This document shows, in pieces, positions 1-4,625 of a stretch of 6,980 nt of DNA. Position numbers and translations under genes: made by a program. Numbering within the stretch: the stretch's first letter is position 1; every line of letters begins with the position of its first letter. This DNA comes from an uncultured Collinsella sp. (GTDB lineage: Bacteria; Actinomycetota; Coriobacteriia; Coriobacteriales; Coriobacteriaceae). The notes under the pieces were generated by a model, which had not been told where the DNA came from, did no database searches, and was given only the letters and a program-made list of their open reading frames with translations. The stretch spans positions 1 through 6,980 of the forward strand of contig CAUFXK010000090.1 of NCBI GenBank assembly GCA_959596495.1. The letters are read 5' to 3'.

Positions 1-71
1 GTCCTCTAAGGAGCCCTTTCCAGAGACGTCGGATGGCTTCAAACAGCCATAATCCAAAGGCCGTCTCAAGC
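1..71. other. Left-edge sequence, no gene identified; imperfect hairpin
   Basis: I cannot assign a gene here. On the plus strand two frames are open from the window edge: one stops at TAA 50-52 (tail ...KEPFPETSDGFKQP) and one at TAG 75-77 (tail ...NPKAVSSN). A minus-strand frame is open from TTG at 73 to the edge. Stretches this short prove nothing, but the first could be the C-terminus of an upstream gene. The DNA can fold: GAGACG 23-28 pairs with CGTCTC 62-67, GGAT 31-34 with ATCC 52-55, and GGCT 35-38 with AGCC 45-48. If an upstream plus-strand gene ends at 52, part of this fold lies inside its coding end. Confidence 0.3.
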
Positions 72-72
72 A

Positions 73-220
73 ACTAGTCATTTAAGAACGTCCCCAACGA
101 CCGCCCACAAAAAGCTGTACGCCAGCATTCAAAGGTGTCGAAAAAAGTCGACTTTGGATGCTGGCGTATATGTTTGGGTTCGGCGGGGGACTAGTTATTG
201 GGGACGTTCTTTAACGACTA
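73..220. repeat. Large nested palindromic intergenic element
   Basis: The outer arms 75-97 and 198-220 are inverted copies that pair at 21 of 23 positions, around the core TTTAAGAACGTCCCCAA and its reverse complement. A short inner pair, CCGCC 101-105 with GGCGG 182-186, lies inside them, and a long central hairpin (118-168) sits at the middle. ACTAGT occurs at 73-78 and again at 190-195. No open frame of note crosses it. Symmetric non-coding units like this resemble REP/BIME or MITE-type elements mobilised in trans. Such a family assignment is inference, because no transposase is in the window. Confidence 0.75.
118..168. repeat. Central long hairpin of the palindromic element
   Basis: The arms 118-133 and 153-168 pair over 16 positions (TACGCCAGCAT...AAA), with a single G-T wobble at 129/157. 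After a 3-nt bulge (134-136) the stem continues as GTCGA 137-141 with TCGAC 148-152, leaving the six-base loop AAAAAG. The stem is long enough to extrude or to form a stable RNA hairpin. No clean U-tract follows on either strand, so a terminator role is possible but not shown. Confidence 0.75.
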
Positions 221-279
221 CTCATTTAAGTGCGTCCCCAATGAGTGGAACTACTCATTTAAGTGCGTCCCCAATGAGT
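217..279. repeat. Two tandem 30-bp repeats with inverted ends
   Basis: Positions 217-246 and 250-279 are identical 30-bp copies separated by GGA. Each contains ACTCATT and AATGAGT as perfect 7-bp inverted ends around a 13-base centre, so each copy can form a small hairpin. The core TTTAAGTGCGTCCCCAA differs from the core of the neighbouring palindrome (TTTAAGAACGTCCCCAA) at two bases, so the four cores at 81-97, 198-214 (inverted), 225-241 and 258-274 are one family. The second copy ends two bases before the glutaredoxin stop codon and may act as its 3' end. Confidence 0.85.
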
Positions 280-280
280 A

Positions 281-526
281 CTAGATCAGGTTCTCCTGTA
301 CCCAGGCGATGATGTCGCTCGATTCGTAGAGTGGCTTGCCGTCGATGAACAGGCAGGGAACCTGGCGTTTTCCACCGACGGCGATGAGCGTCTGCTCGGC
401 TTCGGTATCGGTCGAGATATTGCGCTCGGGAATGGTCACGCCGTTATCGGCCAGGAAGCGCTTGACCTTAATGCAATACGGGCAGCCGGTCATAACGTAC
501 AGCACGAGCTCGTGATCAGTAGCCAT
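281..526 (-). CDS. Glutaredoxin (CPYC-type small thiol oxidoreductase)
   Basis: An 81-residue single-domain glutaredoxin with thioredoxin fold, cytoplasmic, expected to reduce disulfides or mixed disulfides. After a first beta strand (LVLYVM, 7-12) comes the dithiol active site C15-P-Y-C18. The cis-proline motif Q-V-P57 lies at 55-57, and the conserved acidic/serine segment Y-E-S-S-D71 that contacts glutathione or a related thiol in this family is at 67-71. I chose the ATG at 526 because GGAG lies four bases upstream (534-531). A TTG at 565 would add 13 residues with no family match. It follows the XRE-TipAS regulator by 51 bp on the same strand and has no clear promoter of its own, so co-transcription is likely. 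Whether its reductant is glutathione or another low-molecular-weight thiol cannot be read from sequence. The stop codon lies against the 30-bp repeats. Confidence 0.92.
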   Translation of the reverse strand: MATDHELVLYVMTGCPYCIKVKRFLADNGVTIPERNISTDTEAEQTLIAVGGKRQVPCLFIDGKPLYESSDIIAWVQENLI

Positions 527-577
527 GGGTCTCCAATCGGTTGAGGTTTCGATTGAAATACCCAAAGCCGCCGCGGT

Positions 578-1405
578 CTATGCGTGAGCCGACGACGACT
601 CGATCGCCTGGACCAGAAAAGCCGTGGCGCCGGTGCCGCAGGGCTTGTCGTAGTAGTCGATAAAGCGCTGATCGGCAAGATAGCCGTGGGCGAGGCCCAG
701 GTATGCTTCGTCTTGGGGTTCGTGCCCCCAGTTAAGGCCAATCCATCGACGGTGCATTGCGACAAGCTTGCGAGCCTCGCTGCCTTCCGGTTCGCCGTCG
801 CTCATGGCAATCGAGAGCTGGCCCAGAATAGCGCGCTCGAGTTCTTTCATGTCGTTCCATGTATGAGGATCCATGTCCAGCAACGCTTCGTTTGCTGCAT
901 CGATAGCCTCATTGCCATAGCGTGCCCGGGCTTCGGCGCCGTAGCGCTCCTCGTTTTCCTGCACGGTACGCCAGCGCTCCAGTTGCGGCAGCACGGCACC
1001 CATGAGCGAGACTGCCTCGTCGAGCGACATGCCGGTGTTTTGCGCCAGACGCGGAGCGCAGTCCTCGATCATTGCCTCCATCGTGGTCTCGTAGGTGTAC
1101 TTGCCGTGGTCGTAGCACCACTTGCAGTAATGGTCGGTCGTTGCGCCGTGAGCATCGGTACCGCAGTCGTCGGGCGTGAGTATCATGCCGCAGCTCTGAC
1201 AATAGTACTCGGGCATTTCGAGCAGATGAGACAGTGGCTCGCCGGTCACGGCGGCAATGAGCTTCATCATGTCGATGCCCGGTGTGACCTCGCCGCGCTC
1301 CCAACGGCTGACGGCTTGGCGTGTGACGAAGAGCTTGGCGGCGAGCTGCTCCTGAGTTAGGTGATGGGCGCGACGGACAGCAATGAGCTTTTCTGCGAAG
1401 GCCAT
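578..1405 (-). CDS. XRE-family regulator with zinc ribbon and TipAS-like domain
   Basis: A 275-residue predicted cytoplasmic transcriptional regulator in three parts. Residues 3-61 form a Cro/C1-type helix-turn-helix (LTQEQLAAKL, then VTRQAVSRWERG). Residues 67-103 form a putative zinc ribbon with C69-x2-C72 and C94-x2-C97 as likely ligands and C81 between. Residues about 125-270 resemble the TipAS antibiotic-recognition domain: helical, with the charged N-E-E-R-Y-G segment, the middle motif EARKLVAMHRRWI (210-222), LGLAHGYLADQRFIDYYD (236-253) and a closing G-x-x-A-F-L. In classical TipAL this domain sits behind a MerR helix-turn-helix and binds thiopeptides; here the DNA-binding part is XRE. 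The ligand is unknown; C256 is the only cysteine in the TipAS region. The start ATG 1405 has AAAGGAG at a six-base spacing; frame extension upstream lacks family similarity. It is divergent from trmO and upstream of glutaredoxin. An operator-like palindrome beside its promoter suggests autoregulation (inference). Confidence 0.88.
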   Translation of the reverse strand: MAFAEKLIAVRRAHHLTQEQLAAKLFVTRQAVSRWERGEVTPGIDMMKLIAAVTGEPLSHLLEMPEYYCQSCGMILTPDDCGTDAHGATTDHYCKWCYDHGKYTYETTMEAMIEDCAPRLAQNTGMSLDEAVSLMGAVLPQLERWRTVQENEERYGAEARARYGNEAIDAANEALLDMDPHTWNDMKELERAILGQLSIAMSDGEPEGSEARKLVAMHRRWIGLNWGHEPQDEAYLGLAHGYLADQRFIDYYDKPCGTGATAFLVQAIESSSAHA

Positions 1406-1436
1406 AGCGGCTCCTTTCTGCTGGTTGATGGCTTTA

Positions 1437-1465
1437 AGCATACGCGGCGGCAGACGCCCTTCCAA
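1437..1465 (-). promoter_or_regulatory. Predicted promoter of the XRE-TipAS regulator
   Basis: On the minus strand TTGGAA (1465-1460, 4 of 6 to the -35 consensus) and TATGCT (1442-1437, 4 of 6 to the -10 consensus) are separated by exactly 17 bp. Transcription would begin near 1430, leaving a leader of about 25 nt that contains the AAAGGAG ribosome binding site. This is a match to consensus only; no experimental start is available. Confidence 0.45.
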
Positions 1466-1480
1466 GCAACCGTTGGTTGC
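1466..1480. promoter_or_regulatory. Candidate operator: perfect palindrome GCAACC-GTT-GGTTGC
   Basis: Two perfect 6-bp half-sites flank a 3-bp centre. The palindrome touches the predicted -35 box of the minus-strand regulator gene and lies about 55 bp upstream of the trmO -10. XRE repressors bind as dimers to palindromes of this size, so this is a natural candidate for the divergent regulator's own site. Only the symmetry and position are seen; the binding protein is inferred. Confidence 0.45.
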
Positions 1481-1534
1481 ACGACGGGGGACCGCGACAA
1501 AGAATTACGCACGACGCCTCACACCTTCATGCCG

Positions 1535-1548
1535 TACAATGACCGGCA
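1535..1548 (+). promoter_or_regulatory. -10 box placed for leaderless trmO transcription
   Basis: TACAAT (1535-1540, 5 of 6 to TATAAT) ends seven bases before the A of ATG 1548, so the expected transcription start coincides with the start codon. No Shine-Dalgarno is visible upstream of 1548, as expected for a leaderless mRNA, a common arrangement in Actinobacteria. No good -35 is seen at 16-18 bp spacing. The alternative ATG at 1539 overlaps the -10 itself and is therefore less likely. Confidence 0.5.
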
Positions 1549-2285
1549 TGGAACCTATCGCACACATACATACCGACCTGCCGCAGAAGTTCGGCATTCC
1601 GCGCAACAGTTTTTTGGCGCCCCATCTGCAGGGGCGCATCGTCTTTGAGCCGGAATTTGCCTCCAACGCAGCGGTTGAGGGCCTGGATTCTTTCTCTCAC
1701 CTATGGCTGCTGTGGCGTTTTGAAAACGGCACGCCCGGCGGCACGGCCAAGGATATTGCCGCCGATGCCAAGACGCGGGACAGGTCCGGCACCAACGCAA
1801 AATGGTCGAAAACCGTGCGCCCGCCGCGTCTGGGTGGAGCCGAACGCGTGGGCGTGTTTGCCACACGCAGTCCGTTTCGCCCTAATCCCATCGGTCTTAC
1901 CTGCGTCAAGCTCAGCCGTGTTGAGCTCACCGACGATGGTCCCATCATCCATGTGCTGGGGGCCGATCTGCGCGACGGCACGCCCATCTACGACATCAAG
2001 CCCTACATTCCGTTTGCAGACTGTCACCCGGATGCGACTGGTGGCTGGATTGAGGATGCGCCGTGGCAAGAGCTCGATGTCGAGCTCCCGCAAACGCTGC
2101 AGGACATGGTCGCGCCCGCAAAGCTCCCCGGCCTGGTCGAGGTCCTTCGCCAAGATCCGCGCCGCGCAGGCAGCAAGCACGAGCCAAACCGCGTTTATCA
2201 CTTGGCATACGCCGGACTCGACGTGTCTTTTACCGTTGACGGAACCAGGCTAACGGTGGTCGCCGTCAAAGAGGCGCAGGACTAA
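1548..2285 (+). CDS. trmO: tRNA (t6A37) N6-methyltransferase TrmO (TsaA/VirR-like fold)
   Basis: A 245-residue SAM-dependent methyltransferase that N6-methylates threonylcarbamoyladenosine at position 37 of ANN-decoding tRNAs in the cytoplasm. Family hallmarks are present in order: opening PIAHIHTDLPQKFGIPR (3-19), FSHLWLLW (49-56), RPPRLGG (91-97), GVFATRSPFRPNPIGLT (102-118) and DGTPIYDIKPYIPF (143-156), then the C-terminal subdomain with RQDPR (201-205) and RVYHLAY (215-221). The length is close to the roughly 235 residues of the E. coli enzyme. Between HLW and RPPRLGG there is a polar stretch (about 60-88) that appears some 20 residues longer than in E. coli, judged from memory. The start at 1548 was chosen because the family motif begins at residue 3 and a -10 box lies seven bases upstream. 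The frame is open back to 1383, but that part overlaps the divergent regulator gene and has no similarity. Confidence 0.93.
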   Translation: MEPIAHIHTDLPQKFGIPRNSFLAPHLQGRIVFEPEFASNAAVEGLDSFSHLWLLWRFENGTPGGTAKDIAADAKTRDRSGTNAKWSKTVRPPRLGGAERVGVFATRSPFRPNPIGLTCVKLSRVELTDDGPIIHVLGADLRDGTPIYDIKPYIPFADCHPDATGGWIEDAPWQELDVELPQTLQDMVAPAKLPGLVEVLRQDPRRAGSKHEPNRVYHLAYAGLDVSFTVDGTRLTVVAVKEAQD

Positions 2286-2324
2286 CCGGCGATTCGTCCG
2301 ACCCCGCCAACTTTAAGACCAAAA

Positions 2325-2389
2325 CCCGTGCAAAAACCGTCTACGCTGGTGGACAATAACGCCTACCGAAACAATCCGCTTTGCACGGG
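2325..2389 (+). promoter_or_regulatory. Perfect 10-bp inverted repeat overlapping a ribosome binding site
   Basis: CCCGTGCAAA (2325-2334) and TTTGCACGGG (2380-2389) are exact reverse complements separated by 45 bases, in the 112-bp gap between trmO and the PLP enzyme gene. The right arm includes the first three bases of the Shine-Dalgarno GGGAG (2387-2391). In a transcript that starts before 2325, such as read-through from trmO, the stem would cover the ribosome binding site. As DNA, the arms could equally be two half-sites for a regulator. I find no convincing promoter in the gap; TGGACA 2350-2355 resembles a -35 but lacks a properly spaced -10. Confidence 0.6.
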
Positions 2390-2397
2390 AGCTCAGC

Positions 2398-3612
2398 ATG
2401 AAATACGACTTTACTTCGCTTATCGACCGCCACGGTACGGACGCCATCGCTGTTGACTCTTGGGGTGAGATCCCCGGTATGGCCCCGAACGCACCCGACG
2501 AGGGCTTCGACCGCATCCCCATGTGGGTGGCGGACATGAACTTTGCCACGGTGCCCACGGTCCAGGAGTACATCATTCAGCGCGCCCAGCACCCCATGTT
2601 TGGCTATTTCAATCCGCGTCCCGAGTACTTCGACCGCATCATCGAATGGCAGAGCCGTCGCAACGGCGTTGAGGGCTTGGCGCCGGAGCATATCGGCTAC
2701 GAAAACGGCGTGCTGGGCGGTGTCGTGTCGACGTTGCGCGCATATGTCCAGCCGGGCGATACGGTGCTGGTCCACAGTCCCACCTACATCGGCTTTACCA
2801 AGTCCATCGAGGCTGCGGGCTATCGCATTGTCCACAGCCCGCTTAGGCTCGACGACCAAGGCGTGTGGCGTATGGACTTTGAGGACATGGAGCAAAAGCT
2901 CGCCCAAAACCACATTCATGCCGCGGTGTTCTGCTCGCCGCACAATCCCTGCGGCCGCGTATGGGAGCGCGACGAGATCGAGCGCGCCATGGACATCTAT
3001 CGCCAGCACGATTGCGTGGTGATCTCGGATGAGATTTGGTCCGATATCATCCTGCCTGGTCACAAGCATATCCCGACGCAGTCGGTGAGCGAGGATGCCC
3101 GCATGCGCACGGTTGCCCTCTATGCGCCGAGCAAGACGTTCAACCTGGCGGGCCTGGTCGGCAGCTACCACATCATCTATAACGAGACGTTGCGCGACCG
3201 CGTGTGCGCCGTGTCCAACAAGACTCACTACAACGAGATGAATGTTCTCTCCATGCATGCACTTATCGGTGCCTACCAGCCGCAAGGCTACGAGTGGGTG
3301 AACGAGCTCAACCAGGTGCTTGCCGGCAATATCGAGTACTTCTGCGATTACGTTGACGAGCATTTTGCGGGCGTGTCCTATTCGCGTCCGCAGGGCACCT
3401 ATATGGTGTTTCTGGACTGCACCGAGTGGTGCCACGAGCATGGCCGCGATATTCAGTGGCTGCTCGACGAGGGGGCACGCGTGGGCGTGGGGTATCAGGA
3501 CGGCCGCCCGTTCCATGGACCCTGCCACATTCGCGTGAATCTGGCGCTGCCGCTTTCGCGCGTGAGGGAAGCGTGCGACCGCCTGGACCGTTACGTTTTT
3601 AATGCACGGTAA
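2398..3612 (+). CDS. MalY/PatB-family PLP-dependent C-S lyase / aminotransferase
   Basis: A 404-residue cytoplasmic fold-type I PLP enzyme of the class I/II aminotransferase superfamily, MalY/PatB subgroup. Members cleave cystathionine or cysteine by beta-elimination, giving pyruvate, ammonia and a thiol or sulfide. The subgroup signature is the N-terminal PMWVADMNFATVPTV (41-55). PLP-site residues are visible: Y130 in SPTY, N183 in SPHNPCGRVW (180-189), D211 in ISDEIW (209-214), the Schiff-base lysine K246 in APSKTFNLAGL (243-253), and the carboxylate-binding R379 in HIRVNLALP (377-385). The length fits the roughly 390-residue family. The start is fixed by GGGAG six bases before ATG. It follows trmO on the same strand with no evident terminator between them and ends before a strong hairpin. 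Substrate preference (cystathionine, cysteine or another thiol-containing amino acid) cannot be decided from sequence. Confidence 0.92.
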   Translation: MKYDFTSLIDRHGTDAIAVDSWGEIPGMAPNAPDEGFDRIPMWVADMNFATVPTVQEYIIQRAQHPMFGYFNPRPEYFDRIIEWQSRRNGVEGLAPEHIGYENGVLGGVVSTLRAYVQPGDTVLVHSPTYIGFTKSIEAAGYRIVHSPLRLDDQGVWRMDFEDMEQKLAQNHIHAAVFCSPHNPCGRVWERDEIERAMDIYRQHDCVVISDEIWSDIILPGHKHIPTQSVSEDARMRTVALYAPSKTFNLAGLVGSYHIIYNETLRDRVCAVSNKTHYNEMNVLSMHALIGAYQPQGYEWVNELNQVLAGNIEYFCDYVDEHFAGVSYSRPQGTYMVFLDCTEWCHEHGRDIQWLLDEGARVGVGYQDGRPFHGPCHIRVNLALPLSRVREACDRLDRYVFNAR

Positions 3613-3626
3613 GTGTGCTCTGCATG

Positions 3627-3660
3627 CGGGGCCTTCTGCCGCGTCGGCTGGAAGGCCCCG
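3627..3660 (+). terminator. GC-rich hairpin after the PLP enzyme gene
   Basis: CGGGGCCTTC (3627-3636) pairs perfectly with GAAGGCCCCG (3651-3660), and inside it GCCG 3638-3641 pairs with CGGC 3645-3648 around the loop CGT. It starts 14 bases after the TAA stop. No T-run follows (TATGGTAAGG), so it is not a textbook Rho-independent terminator, but its place between two transcription units supports a 3'-end role. Confidence 0.65.
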
Positions 3661-3705
3661 TATGGTAAGGCATCTGTAACCATTGGGCGCTCGAGTGGTT
3701 CCATT

Positions 3706-3714
3706 TGCTATTAT
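3706..3714 (+). promoter_or_regulatory. Extended -10 promoter of the binding-protein/kinase operon
   Basis: TGC-TATTAT provides the TGn extension directly in front of a -10 matching TATAAT at 5 of 6. No good -35 is seen at 16-18 bp, which an extended -10 can tolerate. Transcription would start near 3721, leaving a leader of about 35 nt before ATG 3756. The short inverted repeat CTGT-AA-ACAG (3730-3739) falls within that leader. Confidence 0.55.
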
Positions 3715-3755
3715 TTCTAGCATTTCAGTCTGTAAACAGGATCGTCTGGAGCTCG

Positions 3756-4625
3756 ATGAAAAGACCCCGTCGCTCGGTTGCCGTTTCGTTGTTTGTTGCG
3801 CTTGCAGTGGCGAGTGCTTTTGTCGTAGCGATAGCTGGCTGTTCTGGGTCGAATGACGAAGCCTCGACGTCTGCATCAAAAGGCCTGGATGCCTCTCAGG
3901 TCAAAGACGACGACCTTAAGACGCTCAACGTCGGCAGCGACCTCTACCCACCGTTTGTGTATACCGACGAGTACGGCGATATCGTTGGCCTGGATGTCGA
4001 GATATTGACCGAGGCGTTGGCCCGCGTTGGTTACAAGCCAAAATACCAGCTGATTGACTGGGAAAAGAAGAAAGAGCTGCTGGCGAGCGGCGAGCTCGAT
4101 TGTGTCATGGGTAGCTTTAGTATGACGGGTCGCGAAAGCGAGTATCGCTGGGCCGGTCCGTACCTTGCGAGCCGCCAGGTGGTCGCGGTCAATCCCGAAA
4201 GCGACATCTACACGCTCGCCGATCTTGAGGGCAGGGTCGTGGGGGTGCAGTCCACCACCAAGCCCGAGGGCATTTTACTCAACCGTACCAATGAAAAGGT
4301 TCCGCAAATCAAGGAGCTTTACAGCTTCTCGGACCGCTCATACCTGAACCCGGCGCTCGTCGAGGGCCTGGTCGACGCTATCGCCGCACATGAGTCCTCG
4401 CTGCTCACCTATGAAAAAGACTATGGCGTGACGTATCGCATTCTGAACGAGCCGCTGCTGGAGGTTGGTTTGGGCACCGCTTTCGATATCAACGACACGC
4501 GCGGTATCGACGTTAAACTCACCCATGCCTACCAAGAAATGCTTGCCGATGGCACCATGGAACGCCTGGTGTCAAAGTACTTTGATGACCCCTCACCATT
4601 TTTGAATATGGAGGGCCTGTCGTGA
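3756..4625 (+). CDS. Family-3 solute-binding lipoprotein, probable sensory receptor
   Basis: A 289-residue membrane-anchored extracytoplasmic binding protein of the bacterial extracellular solute-binding family 3 (typically amino acids). A lipoprotein signal is clear: KRPRR at 2-6, a hydrophobic segment 8-27 and lipobox I-A-G-C29, followed by a Ser/Asp-rich linker to about residue 53. The two-lobe domain opens with LNVGSDLYPPFVYTDEYGDIVGLDVEI (split at 57-68 and 69-83) and continues with GELDCVMGSFSMTGRE (112-127), RWAGPYL (131-137), LADLEGRVVGVQSTT (154-168) and a closing MLADGTMERLVSKYF (262-276). GGAG lies four bases before ATG 3756; a TTG at 3705 would put 17 non-signal residues ahead. 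It overlaps the downstream hybrid kinase by 4 bp (GTGA), and no transporter permease or ATPase gene is in the window. This argues for a role in sensing rather than uptake (inference). The ligand is unknown. Confidence 0.92.
   Translation: MKRPRRSVAVSLFVALAVASAFVVAIAGCSGSNDEASTSASKGLDASQVKDDDLKTLNVGSDLYPPFVYTDEYGDIVGLDVEILTEALARVGYKPKYQLIDWEKKKELLASGELDCVMGSFSMTGRESEYRWAGPYLASRQVVAVNPESDIYTLADLEGRVVGVQSTTKPEGILLNRTNEKVPQIKELYSFSDRSYLNPALVEGLVDAIAAHESSLLTYEKDYGVTYRILNEPLLEVGLGTAFDINDTRGIDVKLTHAYQEMLADGTMERLVSKYFDDPSPFLNMEGLS
4610..4625 (+). promoter_or_regulatory. Ribosome binding site and 4-bp stop/start overlap
   Basis: GGAGGG (4610-4615) lies six bases before the GTG start of the kinase at 4622. 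The TGA stop of the lipoprotein (4623-4625) shares GTGA with that start. The strong Shine-Dalgarno inside the upstream reading frame fixes the GTG as the kinase start and implies coupled translation of the two proteins. Confidence 0.85.

Noticed and set aside
33..77. 14-residue peptide beginning at ATG 33
   Set aside because: The AAGGAG-like sequence at 8-13 is 19 bases from the ATG, too far for a ribosome binding site, and the frame is also open upstream to the window edge.
217..279. Tandem repeats as a CRISPR array
   Set aside because: Only two copies, with a 3-bp spacer and no cas genes; the repeats have inverted ends typical of dispersed hairpin elements.
584..1360. 258-codon plus-strand open frame opposite the regulator
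   Set aside because: It is the complement of the XRE-zinc ribbon-TipAS coding frame, which has unmistakable motifs and a good ribosome binding site; the plus-strand translation shows none.
1383..1547. N-terminal extension of trmO to an upstream start
   Set aside because: The extension overlaps the start of the divergent regulator and its promoter, has no family similarity, and the conserved TrmO sequence begins at residue 3 of the 1548 start.
2286..2324. Intrinsic terminator directly after trmO
   Set aside because: I found only weak GGCG/CGCC pairing and no T-run, so there is no supportable terminator between trmO and the PLP enzyme gene.
2341..3879. 512-codon open frame on the minus strand
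   Set aside because: It lies antisense to the well-conserved PLP enzyme and extends into the lipoprotein gene. It has no recognisable domain, and the high GC of third positions in the true genes creates such long antisense frames.
3756..4625. Binding protein as a component of an amino-acid ABC importer
   Set aside because: The family allows it, but no permease or ATPase is adjacent and the 4-bp overlap is with a kinase; the sensory reading fits the context better, though transport is not excluded.
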